Shown here one piece after another: positions 18,207-24,888 of a stretch of 33,208 bases of DNA (position 1 is the first letter of the stretch; each line of letters opens with the position of its first letter). The stretch comes from Bacteroidota bacterium. Its GTDB lineage: Bacteria; Chloroflexota; Anaerolineae; Aggregatilineales; Phototrophicaceae. The DNA lies in contig JAPUDW010000398.1 of NCBI GenBank assembly GCA_027492915.1, positions 1 through 33,208 of the forward strand, given 5' to 3'. The position numbers and the translations under genes were made by a program. A model generated the notes under the pieces. That model made no database searches, was not told the origin of the DNA, and saw only the letters and a list, made by a program, of their open reading frames with translations.

Positions 18207-18659
18207 ATGGCACGCACAGTATTTGAGAAAAAATCCGTCATGAAAGGGACGGTGCAGGAATTGTGGGATTTTCACGCCCAACCAAATGCCTTCGCCAAGC
18301 TAACCCCACCGCCCATTTTCATCCGTATGCGCGAAAATAAGCTCAAGTCACTCACCGAAGGCACGGTGGACTTCACCATGTGGCTAGGGCCAATCCCGCT
18401 GCATTGGGTGGCGCAGCACGAACCCGGCGCGACCGATATGTCCTTCACCGACCGGCAGATCGTTGGGCCGATGGCTTATTGGGAACACCAGCATATCTTT
18501 CGCCCCGTGCTCGATGGTGTGGAACTAATCGACCGCCTCACCATCGAGCATAAGCCGGGGCTAGTCGGTATCTTCACCCGCCTCATGTTCGATGGCATCC
18601 CGCTGCAAATTTTTTTCTTCTACCGTCACCTGCGTACCCGCCTCGCCTTAGGCAAATAA
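18207..18659 (+). CDS. SRPBCC (START-like) family protein
   Basis: Small helix-grip protein with a hydrophobic ligand cavity, 150 residues, typical of the family. It begins with the usual basic-acidic strand and the VQELWDFHAQPNAFAKLTPP helix, then strands with GTVDFTMWLGPIPLHWVAQH and the DGVELIDRLTIEHKPG hairpin. It ends in the long C-terminal helix (IPLQIFFFYRHLRTRLALG). Good ribosome site (AGGAG, 5 nt). The ligand is not predictable. Similar stand-alone proteins are annotated as polyketide-cyclase or cell-division-inhibitor-like, which should not be over-read. It is divergent from araB and may share the regulatory region. Confidence 0.85.
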   Translation: MARTVFEKKSVMKGTVQELWDFHAQPNAFAKLTPPPIFIRMRENKLKSLTEGTVDFTMWLGPIPLHWVAQHEPGATDMSFTDRQIVGPMAYWEHQHIFRPVLDGVELIDRLTIEHKPGLVGIFTRLMFDGIPLQIFFFYRHLRTRLALGK

Positions 18660-18725
18660 CGGCGCCAGTTGGAAAAATAAGGCGCGTCGCCGCAAGCACC
18701 AAAATCAGCTTCTTTTGCTTTACGC

Positions 18726-18731
18726 TATAAT
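18726..18731 (+). promoter_or_regulatory. Candidate -10 box of the membrane-protein gene
   Basis: A perfect TATAAT 41 bp before the TTG start in the 112-bp gap after the SRPBCC gene. No good -35 hexamer. It suggests the membrane protein has its own promoter. Confidence 0.4.
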
Positions 18732-18771
18732 GGTGCGTACAGTCGGAATAGTAGCCAGATAGGACAATAAA

Positions 18772-19911
18772 TTGACTATTAACCGCAACTTAAGAAACCT
18801 CGTCGCTGGAAATAAAGCAGCATGGTATATGCTGACAATGGTAATCGCCTTCGCCATCACCGTCGTCGGCACACGCCTGTATCTCGACATCACCGGTTAC
18901 CCCCAGCTCGGCAACGAGACCTTTCACTTTGCCCATGCGTTATGGGGCGGCTTGTTACAAGTGGTCGCCGCCATCCTCATGCTTATTTACCTCAACGAGT
19001 GGATTTTCTCGCTGTCCGCAGCGCTAGCAGGAATCGGCATCGGCTTATTCATCGACGAAATCGGCAAGTTCATCACCCAGAGTAACGACTACTTCTTCCC
19101 GCTCGCCGCGCCCATCATCTATATCGCCTTCATCCTGTTCGTATTCGCCTATTTGTACATCCGCCGTCACGCAACCGATGACACCCGCGCCACCCTTTAT
19201 GGCGTACTGGAAGATCTCGAAACGCTGCTCGACGACAATCTAGACGCCGAAACCCACCGCAGCCTCGTCAACCGGTTAGAAAAAGTCAACAGCGAATCCA
19301 GCCGCAGTGATCTCAAGCACCTATCAACTGCCCTACTCCAATTCCTAAAATCCGAGCAAGTCAACATCAAGCCACCGCGAACCACCTATTTGACCCAATT
19401 AGGTGATCGCCTCGCACAATTTGAAAAGCGCTGGCTGCCCCAAAGTGTCGCCCATAAAATCCTCATTCTGGCCTTCGCCTTTCTAGGCGCAATCTCGCTG
19501 CTCAAAATCGTAGTGCTGTTCAGCATCGTCATTGACCAGCAGTCACTCGCCAATCCAATCATTGCTGCCCTTCTCGAAGACAATCCTTTGATTAAGGGCG
19601 TCTATAGCTTCAACTGGTACGTCGTGCTGCTAACCATCGAAAGTGCCATCGGTGTGTTATATGCCATTGCCGTTGTTGGCTTCATCCGCAACCGTGACCA
19701 GAGCGCCCTGCAAATTAGTTCAACGGGATTAATCATATCGCTCACCATCGGCAACACCCTGTCATTCTACTTCGACCAATTTTCGGTGGTGCTGGATAGC
19801 TTACTGTTGTCAATGGTGCTGCTGTTGGTTATGCGTTACCGCACCCGATTTAACCAGATCGCACTCAAACCGCCTGCCGCCTTCCAACCACTAACGCCGA
19901 AACGCGACTAA
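18772..19911 (+). CDS. Unrecognised polytopic membrane protein
   Basis: A 379-residue integral membrane protein I cannot name. The start is TTG, with AGGA 7 nt upstream. Hydrophobic segments lie near residues 20-38, 50-72, 76-92 and 105-128. A soluble, charged, probably helical region follows (about 130-225, ATLYGVLEDLETLLDDNLD), then four more segments (about 228-252, 278-302, 312-332, 334-352). The first half has two striking conserved-looking motifs: HFAHALWGGLLQ at the start of helix 2 and GIGLFIDEIGKFITQ in the next loop. Their His/Asp/Glu residues could bind a metal (inference). I recall similar motifs in uncharacterised proteins of Actinobacteria and Chloroflexota. No partner gene gives a function. 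Confidence 0.75.
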   Translation: MTINRNLRNLVAGNKAAWYMLTMVIAFAITVVGTRLYLDITGYPQLGNETFHFAHALWGGLLQVVAAILMLIYLNEWIFSLSAALAGIGIGLFIDEIGKFITQSNDYFFPLAAPIIYIAFILFVFAYLYIRRHATDDTRATLYGVLEDLETLLDDNLDAETHRSLVNRLEKVNSESSRSDLKHLSTALLQFLKSEQVNIKPPRTTYLTQLGDRLAQFEKRWLPQSVAHKILILAFAFLGAISLLKIVVLFSIVIDQQSLANPIIAALLEDNPLIKGVYSFNWYVVLLTIESAIGVLYAIAVVGFIRNRDQSALQISSTGLIISLTIGNTLSFYFDQFSVVLDSLLLSMVLLLVMRYRTRFNQIALKPPAAFQPLTPKRD

Positions 19912-19928
19912 AACCTGCGTTTTAATGT

Positions 19929-19967
19929 GTAGGCTTTGTCGCATAACTTCAACTCGACCAAGCCTAC
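19929..19967 (+). terminator. Terminator-like hairpin
   Basis: GTAGGCTT-t-GTCG ... CGAC-c-AAGCCTAC gives 12 base pairs around one mismatch, 17 bp after the membrane-protein stop. No U-tract follows, so it may instead be a member of the dispersed GTAGG hairpin family. Confidence 0.45.
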
Positions 19968-20088
19968 TTCGCCAACCGGCACTCCTACAAAACACTCCAT
20001 CTTGCCCCATACCGCATAGAATGAAAATGATGTGTTGTACAACCCAACTTTCCATTTTCATCAAATCGATATAGGGAGGCTCTCGATA

Positions 20089-20442
20089 ATGATTCTCAAC
20101 CACCTCAACTTGACCGTTACCGATGTACCTGCCGCCAAAGCATTTCTCGAACACTACTTCGAATTACGTCCTTACGAAAACGACCGTGACACCAAAAACT
20201 TTGTTGCCCTATTTGATGCCAATGGCTTTGTGTTGACCCTGATGAAAGGCGGTCATAACACCGAAGTCAAATACCCGAACACCTTTCACATCGGCTTCGG
20301 CCAGCCTAGCGAAGAACACGTCAATAACATCAACCGGCGCTTAAAAGCAGATGGCTACGATGTGCAGCCGCCCGAACGTCATCATGCATGGACATTCTAT
20401 GTAAACGCCCCCGGTGGATTCACCGTCGAGGTCATGGCCTAA
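20089..20442 (+). CDS. VOC family protein (glyoxalase/dioxygenase fold)
   Basis: A 117-residue vicinal-oxygen-chelate protein. One beta-alpha-beta-beta-beta half starts at MILNHLNLTVTDVPAAKAFL and the second at YPNTFHIGF. Possible metal ligands are His5, the His in FHIGF and Glu in the final FTVEVMA strand, the normal positions for this fold. ATG 20089 is chosen (GGGAGG, 9 nt); an open frame extends to 20032 but lacks a ribosome site. It is convergent with the MarR gene. Such proteins act as small-molecule lyases, dioxygenases or drug/toxin-binding proteins; no specific substrate is visible. Confidence 0.88.
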   Translation: MILNHLNLTVTDVPAAKAFLEHYFELRPYENDRDTKNFVALFDANGFVLTLMKGGHNTEVKYPNTFHIGFGQPSEEHVNNINRRLKADGYDVQPPERHHAWTFYVNAPGGFTVEVMA

Positions 20443-20454
20443 TAGGTAGGGACG

Positions 20455-20500
20455 CAAAAAGAGGCAGCCCACAAATCATAATTGTTTGTGAGCTGCCTGC
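20455..20500 (-). terminator. Terminator of the MarR gene
   Basis: On the minus strand the stem AGGCAGC..CACAAA / TTTGTG..GCTGCCT (one internal mismatch) is followed by CTTTTTGCG. It is placed 30 bp after the MarR stop and shared with the convergent VOC gene. Confidence 0.75.
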
Positions 20501-20530
20501 TTTAAATATGCTTAATTTTAGGCAGAAGGT

Positions 20531-20959
20531 TTACGGGTTCGCGTTCTGGAAATTAGCAACCACGCGCTGGTAACTCTGCCAATCCTTATCCGGTACCCCT
20601 TGCGCCAACCGCTTTTCGATCCGCTCGGCAATCGCGTTGACCTGCGGTTGCAAGGCCTTACCCTTGGCAGTCAGATAAATCTTGACACTGCGGCGGTCAG
20701 TTGGGTGGGTACGGCGTTCAATCAACCCCTTGCGCTCAATCTGGTCAAGAATCGGTGTGAACGACGTTGCCGCCCGTCCCACCGCTTTGGCGAGTTGGTT
20801 CGCCATCTGCCCATCTTGATCGTATAAAACACGCAGGAGATACCACTCGATAACCGCCAAGCCAATTTCTTGGGTTTCCTGCTTGTAAATTTCATCGACA
20901 CTTCGCAGTGCAATATCCAGATTGCACCAGACAGAACCGCCAAAGCGTAATTCAGCCAT
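20531..20959 (-). CDS. MarR family transcriptional regulator
   Basis: Winged-helix repressor-type regulator of 142 residues. The dimerisation helix is followed by ITEQ-like IGLAVIEWYLLRVLYDQDG, the DNA-recognition helix region (MANQLAKAVGRAATSFTPILDQIERKGLI) and the wing ERRTHPTDRRSVKIYLTAKG. The DRR-x-K/L-xLT signature is diagnostic. ATG 20959 is preferred (AGAGG, 7-nt spacer) to the 17-codon upstream extension. A partial palindrome (ATTCT-n6-AGAAT, 21037-21052) and a 16-bp direct repeat lie upstream and may be operators. It sits between two VOC genes, suggesting control of detoxification (inference). Confidence 0.92.
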   Translation of the reverse strand: MAELRFGGSVWCNLDIALRSVDEIYKQETQEIGLAVIEWYLLRVLYDQDGQMANQLAKAVGRAATSFTPILDQIERKGLIERRTHPTDRRSVKIYLTAKGKALQPQVNAIAERIEKRLAQGVPDKDWQSYQRVVANFQNANP

Positions 20960-21036
20960 TACTAAGACCTCTAGTTTATCACTTATATAAATGAGGAATA
21001 ATCGAATCATGCAGCGTATATGCTATTTATTCCTGC

Positions 21037-21052
21037 ATTCTATTAACAGAAT
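21037..21052. promoter_or_regulatory. Inverted repeat ATTCT-attaac-AGAAT upstream of MarR
   Basis: Five-base arms with a 6-bp spacer make a 16-bp site of the size bound by MarR dimers, about 80 bp ahead of the MarR start. A candidate autoregulatory operator, from position and symmetry only. Confidence 0.4.
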
Positions 21053-21075
21053 ATACGTGATCTCTGCATACATGC

Positions 21076-21114
21076 AATGAGCCAAGTGGTCGAACTATAA
21101 TGAGCCAAGTGGTC
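21076..21114. repeat. Direct repeat AATGAGCCAAGTGGTC x2
   Basis: A 16-bp sequence is repeated exactly at 21076-21091 and 21099-21114 (period 23 bp) in the gap between the second VOC gene and MarR. It could be a pair of regulator sites or a small tandem duplication. Confidence 0.85.
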
Positions 21115-21166
21115 AACTCTCGCTCAACATCATCAATTTGAAGTACTAATGGGCTAGTCCAATGAA

Positions 21167-21568
21167 CTATTCCACGTCCAACACTTGGAACAGTGTCACC
21201 TGCAACCCATCTGGTGCTTGCAACCGCGCATTCTTATGCCGCCACGGGGTCACAATCGGCTCGTGAACCAATGTCGCGCCCTTTGTCAGTGCCCGTGCCA
21301 CGACCGCATCGACATCTGCAACCTGAAGCGCGAACCGTATCTGCCCGCTCACCCGTTTCCCCACTTCAAGCTGGTCAACCGTCGCTGAACTGCGCTCGTC
21401 CAGAATTTCCAACGTCCCCCGCCCCATATCATAGATAACACCCTTGTTGTCCTGCGCTGTCCAGATCTCATCTGCCTGTAAGCCCAGCACATCCTCATAA
21501 AATGCCACCAAGTTGTCGTAATCGGTAGCCGTTAACGCGATGCGAAATTCCAGAATAGGTGAAGCCAT
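21167..21568 (-). CDS. VOC family protein (glyoxalase/bleomycin-resistance type)
   Basis: A 133-residue two-module VOC protein. Module 1 (ILEFRIALTATDYDNLVAFY..VLGL) and module 2 (SGQIRFALQVADVDAVVARA..KGATLVHEP) precede the closing strand ARLQAPDGLQVTLFQ. Classical metal positions (an N-terminal His and the C-terminal Glu) are replaced by Arg and Gln, so it may be a binding protein rather than a metalloenzyme (inference). ATG 21568 has GGGAG at 6 nt. It lies upstream of MarR in the same orientation, 207 bp apart. Confidence 0.88.
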   Translation of the reverse strand: MASPILEFRIALTATDYDNLVAFYEDVLGLQADEIWTAQDNKGVIYDMGRGTLEILDERSSATVDQLEVGKRVSGQIRFALQVADVDAVVARALTKGATLVHEPIVTPWRHKNARLQAPDGLQVTLFQVLDVE

Positions 21569-21637
21569 AATGATCTCCCTCGAAAAGAGCATAAATAAGT
21601 GTCACCTAGAAGCACATGTATCAACCATTCTTACAAC

Positions 21638-21666
21638 AAAAAAGCCATCCGGTGGGACAGCCTTTC
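21638..21666 (-). terminator. Terminator downstream of LUD gene 1
   Basis: On the minus strand AAAG-g-CTGTCC / GGATGGCTTT (10 pairs with a bulge and two G-U pairs, loop CACC) is followed by TTTTTTGTTG. It is about 200 bp past the LUD gene 1 stop and would block readthrough into the VOC gene. Confidence 0.55.
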
Positions 21667-21741
21667 CAATTGAATAAACGGTATGGTCATATAGCAAAAG
21701 ACAAAATATGAGAGTGTAAAAAAATCGAGCGACCTTGTATC

Positions 21742-21811
21742 CGTAGGGACTCAGCGTGCTGCGTCCACAAACACATTCTTCTCGCAGGGAGGAGGCGTGA
21801 CTCCTCCGCGC
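21742..21811. repeat. Two GTAGGG hairpin repeats in tandem
   Basis: 21742-21767 (GGACTCAGC-gt-GCTGCGTCC, one mismatch) and 21783-21811 (GGAGGAGGCGTGACTCCTCC, imperfect) are neighbouring members of the dispersed hairpin family, in the same orientation. The 270-bp spacer 21593-21861 holds only these and the terminator. Confidence 0.75.
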
Positions 21812-21861
21812 TTCAATTATTCTCGACGTATTCACGAACCAAATAGCTTGTCAAAGAGGCT

Positions 21862-22497
21862 TTACACGCCGACCACCTGATTCACCAATATCAGGTTCAA
21901 ATTACGTCTGAGATGTGGTGCTTCCCATTCAAAAATAAGCATCTTACCGATCTTGCTCCCCCGCATCCCCATCGCCTTCGCGCGCTCATCCTCAAGCGGC
22001 AGCGAGTATTCACGCACGCGCCGCAGGCCATCCTCCAGTGTCGGCACAATTTTCTGTACCCCCGCCACCCAGATTACATTCGGGCTGGTGAAGGCGTAGG
22101 ATGGTATCTGGCTGCCGCTGTGGCTGGCGATCACCAGTTCGCCAGTTTGGGTGATGGCTTGGATGCTGCCAACGTAATACGCGGCCAACGCACTTTCGGC
22201 ACGCAAAATGGCTTGCCGCACCGGATCTTTTTCCGCCAGCATAGAGCCTTTTAGATTCACCCAACCATGCATGTTGGACTTGAGCAAATCTTCAAATCCG
22301 ATTTCTTTGAGGGATTGTGAGGCGGCGGTCATCACGTTCGCGCCTTTGGGGATTAGCGCGAGTATCTTGTCGAGCGCTTGGGTAGTGTCATCGACAAGTT
22401 GTACGTTGATGCCGCTGGGTTCAAGGGCAGCAATCGTTTGTTGAATTTGTTCGGGGCTAGGCAGTTGGGTGTAGTCGATACTCGTCGTTACGTTCAT
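21862..22497 (-). CDS. LUD domain protein (LutC/YkgG-like), paralogue 1
   Basis: A 211-residue single-domain LUD (DUF162) protein. The conserved switch-like block is visible: VMTAASQSLKEIGFEDLL, then YYVGSIQAITQTGELVIASHSGSQI, VIWVAGVQKIVPTLEDGL and the C-terminal LILVNQVVGV. In LutABC the LutC subunit takes part in lactate oxidation, but LutA/LutB partners and an Fe-S protein are absent, so that role should not be assumed. The start has GGAG at 10 nt. The gene closely resembles the next gene upstream, so the pair is a tandem duplication. Confidence 0.9.
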   Translation of the reverse strand: MNVTTSIDYTQLPSPEQIQQTIAALEPSGINVQLVDDTTQALDKILALIPKGANVMTAASQSLKEIGFEDLLKSNMHGWVNLKGSMLAEKDPVRQAILRAESALAAYYVGSIQAITQTGELVIASHSGSQIPSYAFTSPNVIWVAGVQKIVPTLEDGLRRVREYSLPLEDERAKAMGMRGSKIGKMLIFEWEAPHLRRNLNLILVNQVVGV

Positions 22498-22654
22498 AAT
22501 GCAGTTTCTCCAGTGGGTAGACTTTTATAATGTGGGACACAATAAATTCCTTTCGCTATGAACGGTTAGAGATGATGCAGTCAGGCTGCATCGCACTTCA
22601 TCATACTCCAAAATCGGTATCGTGAATGAAGCCGTACACAAACCATCCTCGGTA

Positions 22655-22687
22655 AATAAAAAAGGCCACCTAATAAGATGACCTTCT
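22655..22687 (-). terminator. Terminator between the two LUD genes
   Basis: On the minus strand AAGGTCA..TGGCCTT (one mismatch, 10-nt loop) runs into TTTTTTATTT, 27 bp past LUD gene 2. The spacer 22498-22713 also has a GATGCAG/CTGCATC hairpin at about 22573-22590. LUD gene 1 therefore probably has its own promoter. Confidence 0.7.
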
Positions 22688-22713
22688 AAAGAGGTTATGT
22701 GCCCGCTAGTCGC

Positions 22714-23349
22714 CTACACACCGACCACTTGGTTTACCAGAATCAAGTTGACATTCCGCTGTAAGAACGGCGCTTCCTGCTCAAAAATCAGGATTTTCCC
22801 CAGCGCAGCCCCCGGATACCCTAACGCCTTCAACCGCGCGTCCTCTTGAGGGAGCGCATATTCACGCACCCGCCGCAGCGCCGCATCGAGTGTGGGGACG
22901 ATTTTTTGTGCGCCCACGATCCACACCACATTTTGGCTGGAAAACGCATACGCCGGTATTTGGCTTCCCGTACCGCTGGCAATCACAATTTCGCCCGTCT
23001 CTGCAATCGCCTGTACACTACCCAGATAGTAGTTCGAAAGTGTACTTTGTGCCCGCAGCCGCCCTTGTTTGTCAGGGTCGCTCTCCGCCAGCATCGCCGC
23101 TTTCAAATTATTCCACGGGTGGGCATTATCAAGCAGCAAACCCTCAAAACCGATTTCGCGCAGCGTTTGCGAACCACCGGTCATCACGTCAGCCTTCGCC
23201 GGAATAATTTGCTGCACTTTTTCCAACGCTTGTAACGGCGTATCTACAAGCTGTATTTTGATTCCCCGCGCTTCCACCGCGGCCTTCGCCCGTTGAATTT
23301 GCTCTGCTGTTGCAAGGTCGCTGTAGCTGACTGTTGTTGCGTAACTCAT
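22714..23349 (-). CDS. LUD domain protein, paralogue 2
   Basis: A 211-residue protein collinear with the downstream LUD gene along its whole length: VMTGGSQTLREIGFEGLL, YYLGSVQAIAETGEIVIASGTGSQI, VVWIVGAQKIVPTLDAAL and the same LILVNQVVGV end. The open frame continues upstream to a GTG at 23391, but alignment with paralogue 1 puts the start at ATG 23349 (MSYATTVSY against MNVTTSIDY). The ribosome site there is weak. It lies 80 bp after the DoxX gene in the same direction and may be cotranscribed with it. Function: LUD fold, probably cofactor- or substrate-binding; exact reaction unknown. Confidence 0.9.
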   Translation of the reverse strand: MSYATTVSYSDLATAEQIQRAKAAVEARGIKIQLVDTPLQALEKVQQIIPAKADVMTGGSQTLREIGFEGLLLDNAHPWNNLKAAMLAESDPDKQGRLRAQSTLSNYYLGSVQAIAETGEIVIASGTGSQIPAYAFSSQNVVWIVGAQKIVPTLDAALRRVREYALPQEDARLKALGYPGAALGKILIFEQEAPFLQRNVNLILVNQVVGV

Positions 23350-23429
23350 GATATTGACAGCATCCACCCTACCCTCGTAAGGCGAATGCACTGCTCCTCT
23401 TTATGTTGATTTGATCGATGATGGAAAAA

Positions 23430-23810
23430 CTACGCCGCACCGAAAGGTACAGCCACAAACCGCCCGTAAGCCACAAACGCTGCCAATGCCAGCAGCACCA
23501 GATTAACAACCGTCACTGACGTTTCACCGCGCCGAATATGCGTGATAATCGCACCGATCATCGTCAGCACCAGACCAACCCCCGCTAATGGCGTCAGCAC
23601 CGGCAGGATACCCGTCAGCCACGGCAAAATGAGGCCAATCCCCGCCAGCAGTTCCAGTACGCCGATCACTTTAACGGTACTAGGAGAAAAATCCTCCACC
23701 CATTTCAGATTCGTCTGAAGTTTTTCTTTTGGCTGCGTCGACTTCATAAATCCTGCGCCGATAAACACAATCCCCAACAGCACTTGTACAACCCACAATG
23801 CCACATTCAT
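23430..23810 (-). CDS. DoxX family membrane protein
   Basis: A 126-residue, four-helix membrane protein of the DoxX/DoxX-like family. Helix 1 is VVQVLLGIVFIGAGFMKST, helix 2 VIGVLELLAGIGLILPWL, helix 3 PVLTPLAGVGLVLTMIGAII, helix 4 VVNLVLLALAAFVAYGRF. The GAGFMK and LELLAG motifs are characteristic. Family members take part in quinone-linked redox or envelope stress responses. ATG 23810 is preferred because GAGGG is 7 nt upstream; ATG 23816 is an alternative. Divergent from a TetR gene, with a 26-bp inverted repeat between them. Confidence 0.9.
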   Translation of the reverse strand: MNVALWVVQVLLGIVFIGAGFMKSTQPKEKLQTNLKWVEDFSPSTVKVIGVLELLAGIGLILPWLTGILPVLTPLAGVGLVLTMIGAIITHIRRGETSVTVVNLVLLALAAFVAYGRFVAVPFGAA

Positions 23811-23842
23811 GCTCATACCCTCTTATGGTAAATCCCTAAAAC

Positions 23843-23868
23843 ACAGTTGTTGACTAAACCACAACTGT
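23843..23868. promoter_or_regulatory. Candidate TetR operator ACAGTTGT-n10-ACAACTGT
   Basis: A perfect 8-bp inverted repeat with a 10-bp centre in the DoxX-TetR divergent gap, 33 bp from the DoxX start. Size and place fit a TetR-dimer operator controlling DoxX. Confidence 0.6.
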
Positions 23869-23921
23869 TGCTTATCATAAAAAGTTAGGGGAAACAAAAC
23901 AACCAACAAAAACGAAATGCT

Positions 23922-23935
23922 GTTGTTTAAGCAAC
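23922..23935. promoter_or_regulatory. Second candidate operator GTTGtTTAAgCAAC
   Basis: A 14-bp near palindrome (12 of 14 positions) 16 bp before the TetR start codon. The GTTG/CAAC ends also occur in the first site, so one regulator could bind both. Confidence 0.5.
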
Positions 23936-23950
23936 GAAAAAGGAAATCTG

Positions 23951-24556
23951 TTGTCAAAAAAAACGGAAAACGAAAATGACCCACGCAGCAAACGCACGCG
24001 CCGTTTGCTTCAAGATTCGTTAAGCCAGCTTATGCACACCAAAAAATTTGATGAAATCAGCGTGCAGGACATCACCAACGTGGCCGAGGTCAACCGCGCC
24101 ACCTTCTATGCGCACTATGACGACAAGTATGACCTCCTAAACGCCCGTATCCGCAGCACATTTCAAAACTTGCTCGACGAAAAGCTGCCAGAAAAACCGC
24201 TGTTCACGCTCGAAAATCTGTGTATTTTGAGCGAAACAGCGCATGGTTATCTCGCCGCCTTCGCTGGTCATTGTGCAGTCGCATCAATCAAAGGCGACAA
24301 CGGCCTGATGGTTCAGCAGGTACACCATCAGATGAATGATGTTCTGTTAGATTGGCTGCGTCACAGCCCCATCCCCCTACCAGCCTCTCCATCAATCGAG
24401 GTTGTGGCAATCACCATCAGTTGGGCGATGTTCGGTTCGATTTTGGAAGGCTCATGGCATGGTCGAAAACTCTCATCGGGCAACTTAACCACACAGGTGC
24501 TCAACCTGCTCGAACCCGGCCTCCGTGCCTATCTCGTCGCCGAAGCCGTCCGCTAA
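23951..24556 (+). CDS. TetR/AcrR family transcriptional regulator
   Basis: A 201-residue TetR-type repressor. The N-terminal helix-turn-helix is typical: RSKRTRRLLQDSLSQLM, then ISVQDITNVAEVNRATFYAHYDDKYDLL (recognition helix about residues 43-55). The C-terminal helical ligand domain starts near residue 70. Start TTG with AAGGA at 6 nt, the only good start. Divergent from DoxX, which it most likely represses together with itself and the following LUD gene. The inducer is unknown. Confidence 0.93.
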   Translation: MSKKTENENDPRSKRTRRLLQDSLSQLMHTKKFDEISVQDITNVAEVNRATFYAHYDDKYDLLNARIRSTFQNLLDEKLPEKPLFTLENLCILSETAHGYLAAFAGHCAVASIKGDNGLMVQQVHHQMNDVLLDWLRHSPIPLPASPSIEVVAITISWAMFGSILEGSWHGRKLSSGNLTTQVLNLLEPGLRAYLVAEAVR

Positions 24557-24576
24557 CCACCAACCGAAACCATATC

Positions 24577-24780
24577 TGTAGGGGCACACGGCTGTGTGCC
24601 CTCTCCACCAACCACAAACCTATCGCATACTTGTAGGGACGCAGCATGAGCGTCTGCAACACCTACCCCAAATAACTTCTCTCGTAGGGAATGGTCTTAG
24701 ACCATTCCGCATTAGCCAACGACTTAACCTTAAAGACCATAGAAATTTCTGTGTAGGGAGGAGGCGTACCTCCTCCGCGC
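24577..24780. repeat. Cluster of four GTAGGG hairpin repeats
   Basis: Four members in 204 bp: 24577-24603 (GGGCACAC-ggct-GTGTGCCC), 24632-24658 (GACGC..GCGTC), 24683-24710 (GGAATGGTCT-t-AGACCATTCC, perfect 10-bp arms) and 24752-24780 (GGAGGAGG-cgta-CCTCCTCC). All begin (C/T)GTAGGG and point the same way, while the arm sequences differ. No gene lies in 24557-24888. Confidence 0.85.
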
Positions 24781-24832
24781 TACGCTCCACAAACCTACTC
24801 ATTGTAAAAAGGATTTTTAACCTGCACGATTG

Positions 24833-24862
24833 ACTCCCCTCTCTGCAGCTCTGCGGTTCATC
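24833..24862. repeat. CTCTGCG-type dispersed repeat
   Basis: CTCCCCTCTCTGCAGCTCTG and the following CGGTTCAT are a short member of the family that forms the long array at 30.7-31.1 kb. Confidence 0.55.
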
Positions 24863-24888
24863 TATATTTCTGTTTATCTTGTCTACCC

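Noticed and set aside
21602..21835. 77-residue minus-strand frame
   Set aside because: It runs across two hairpin repeats and a terminator and has no ribosome site or recognisable domain.
21862..23349. LUD genes as a lactate-utilisation (lutABC) operon
   Set aside because: No LutA or LutB (Fe-S) genes are near and both genes are single LUD domains, so only the domain is called.
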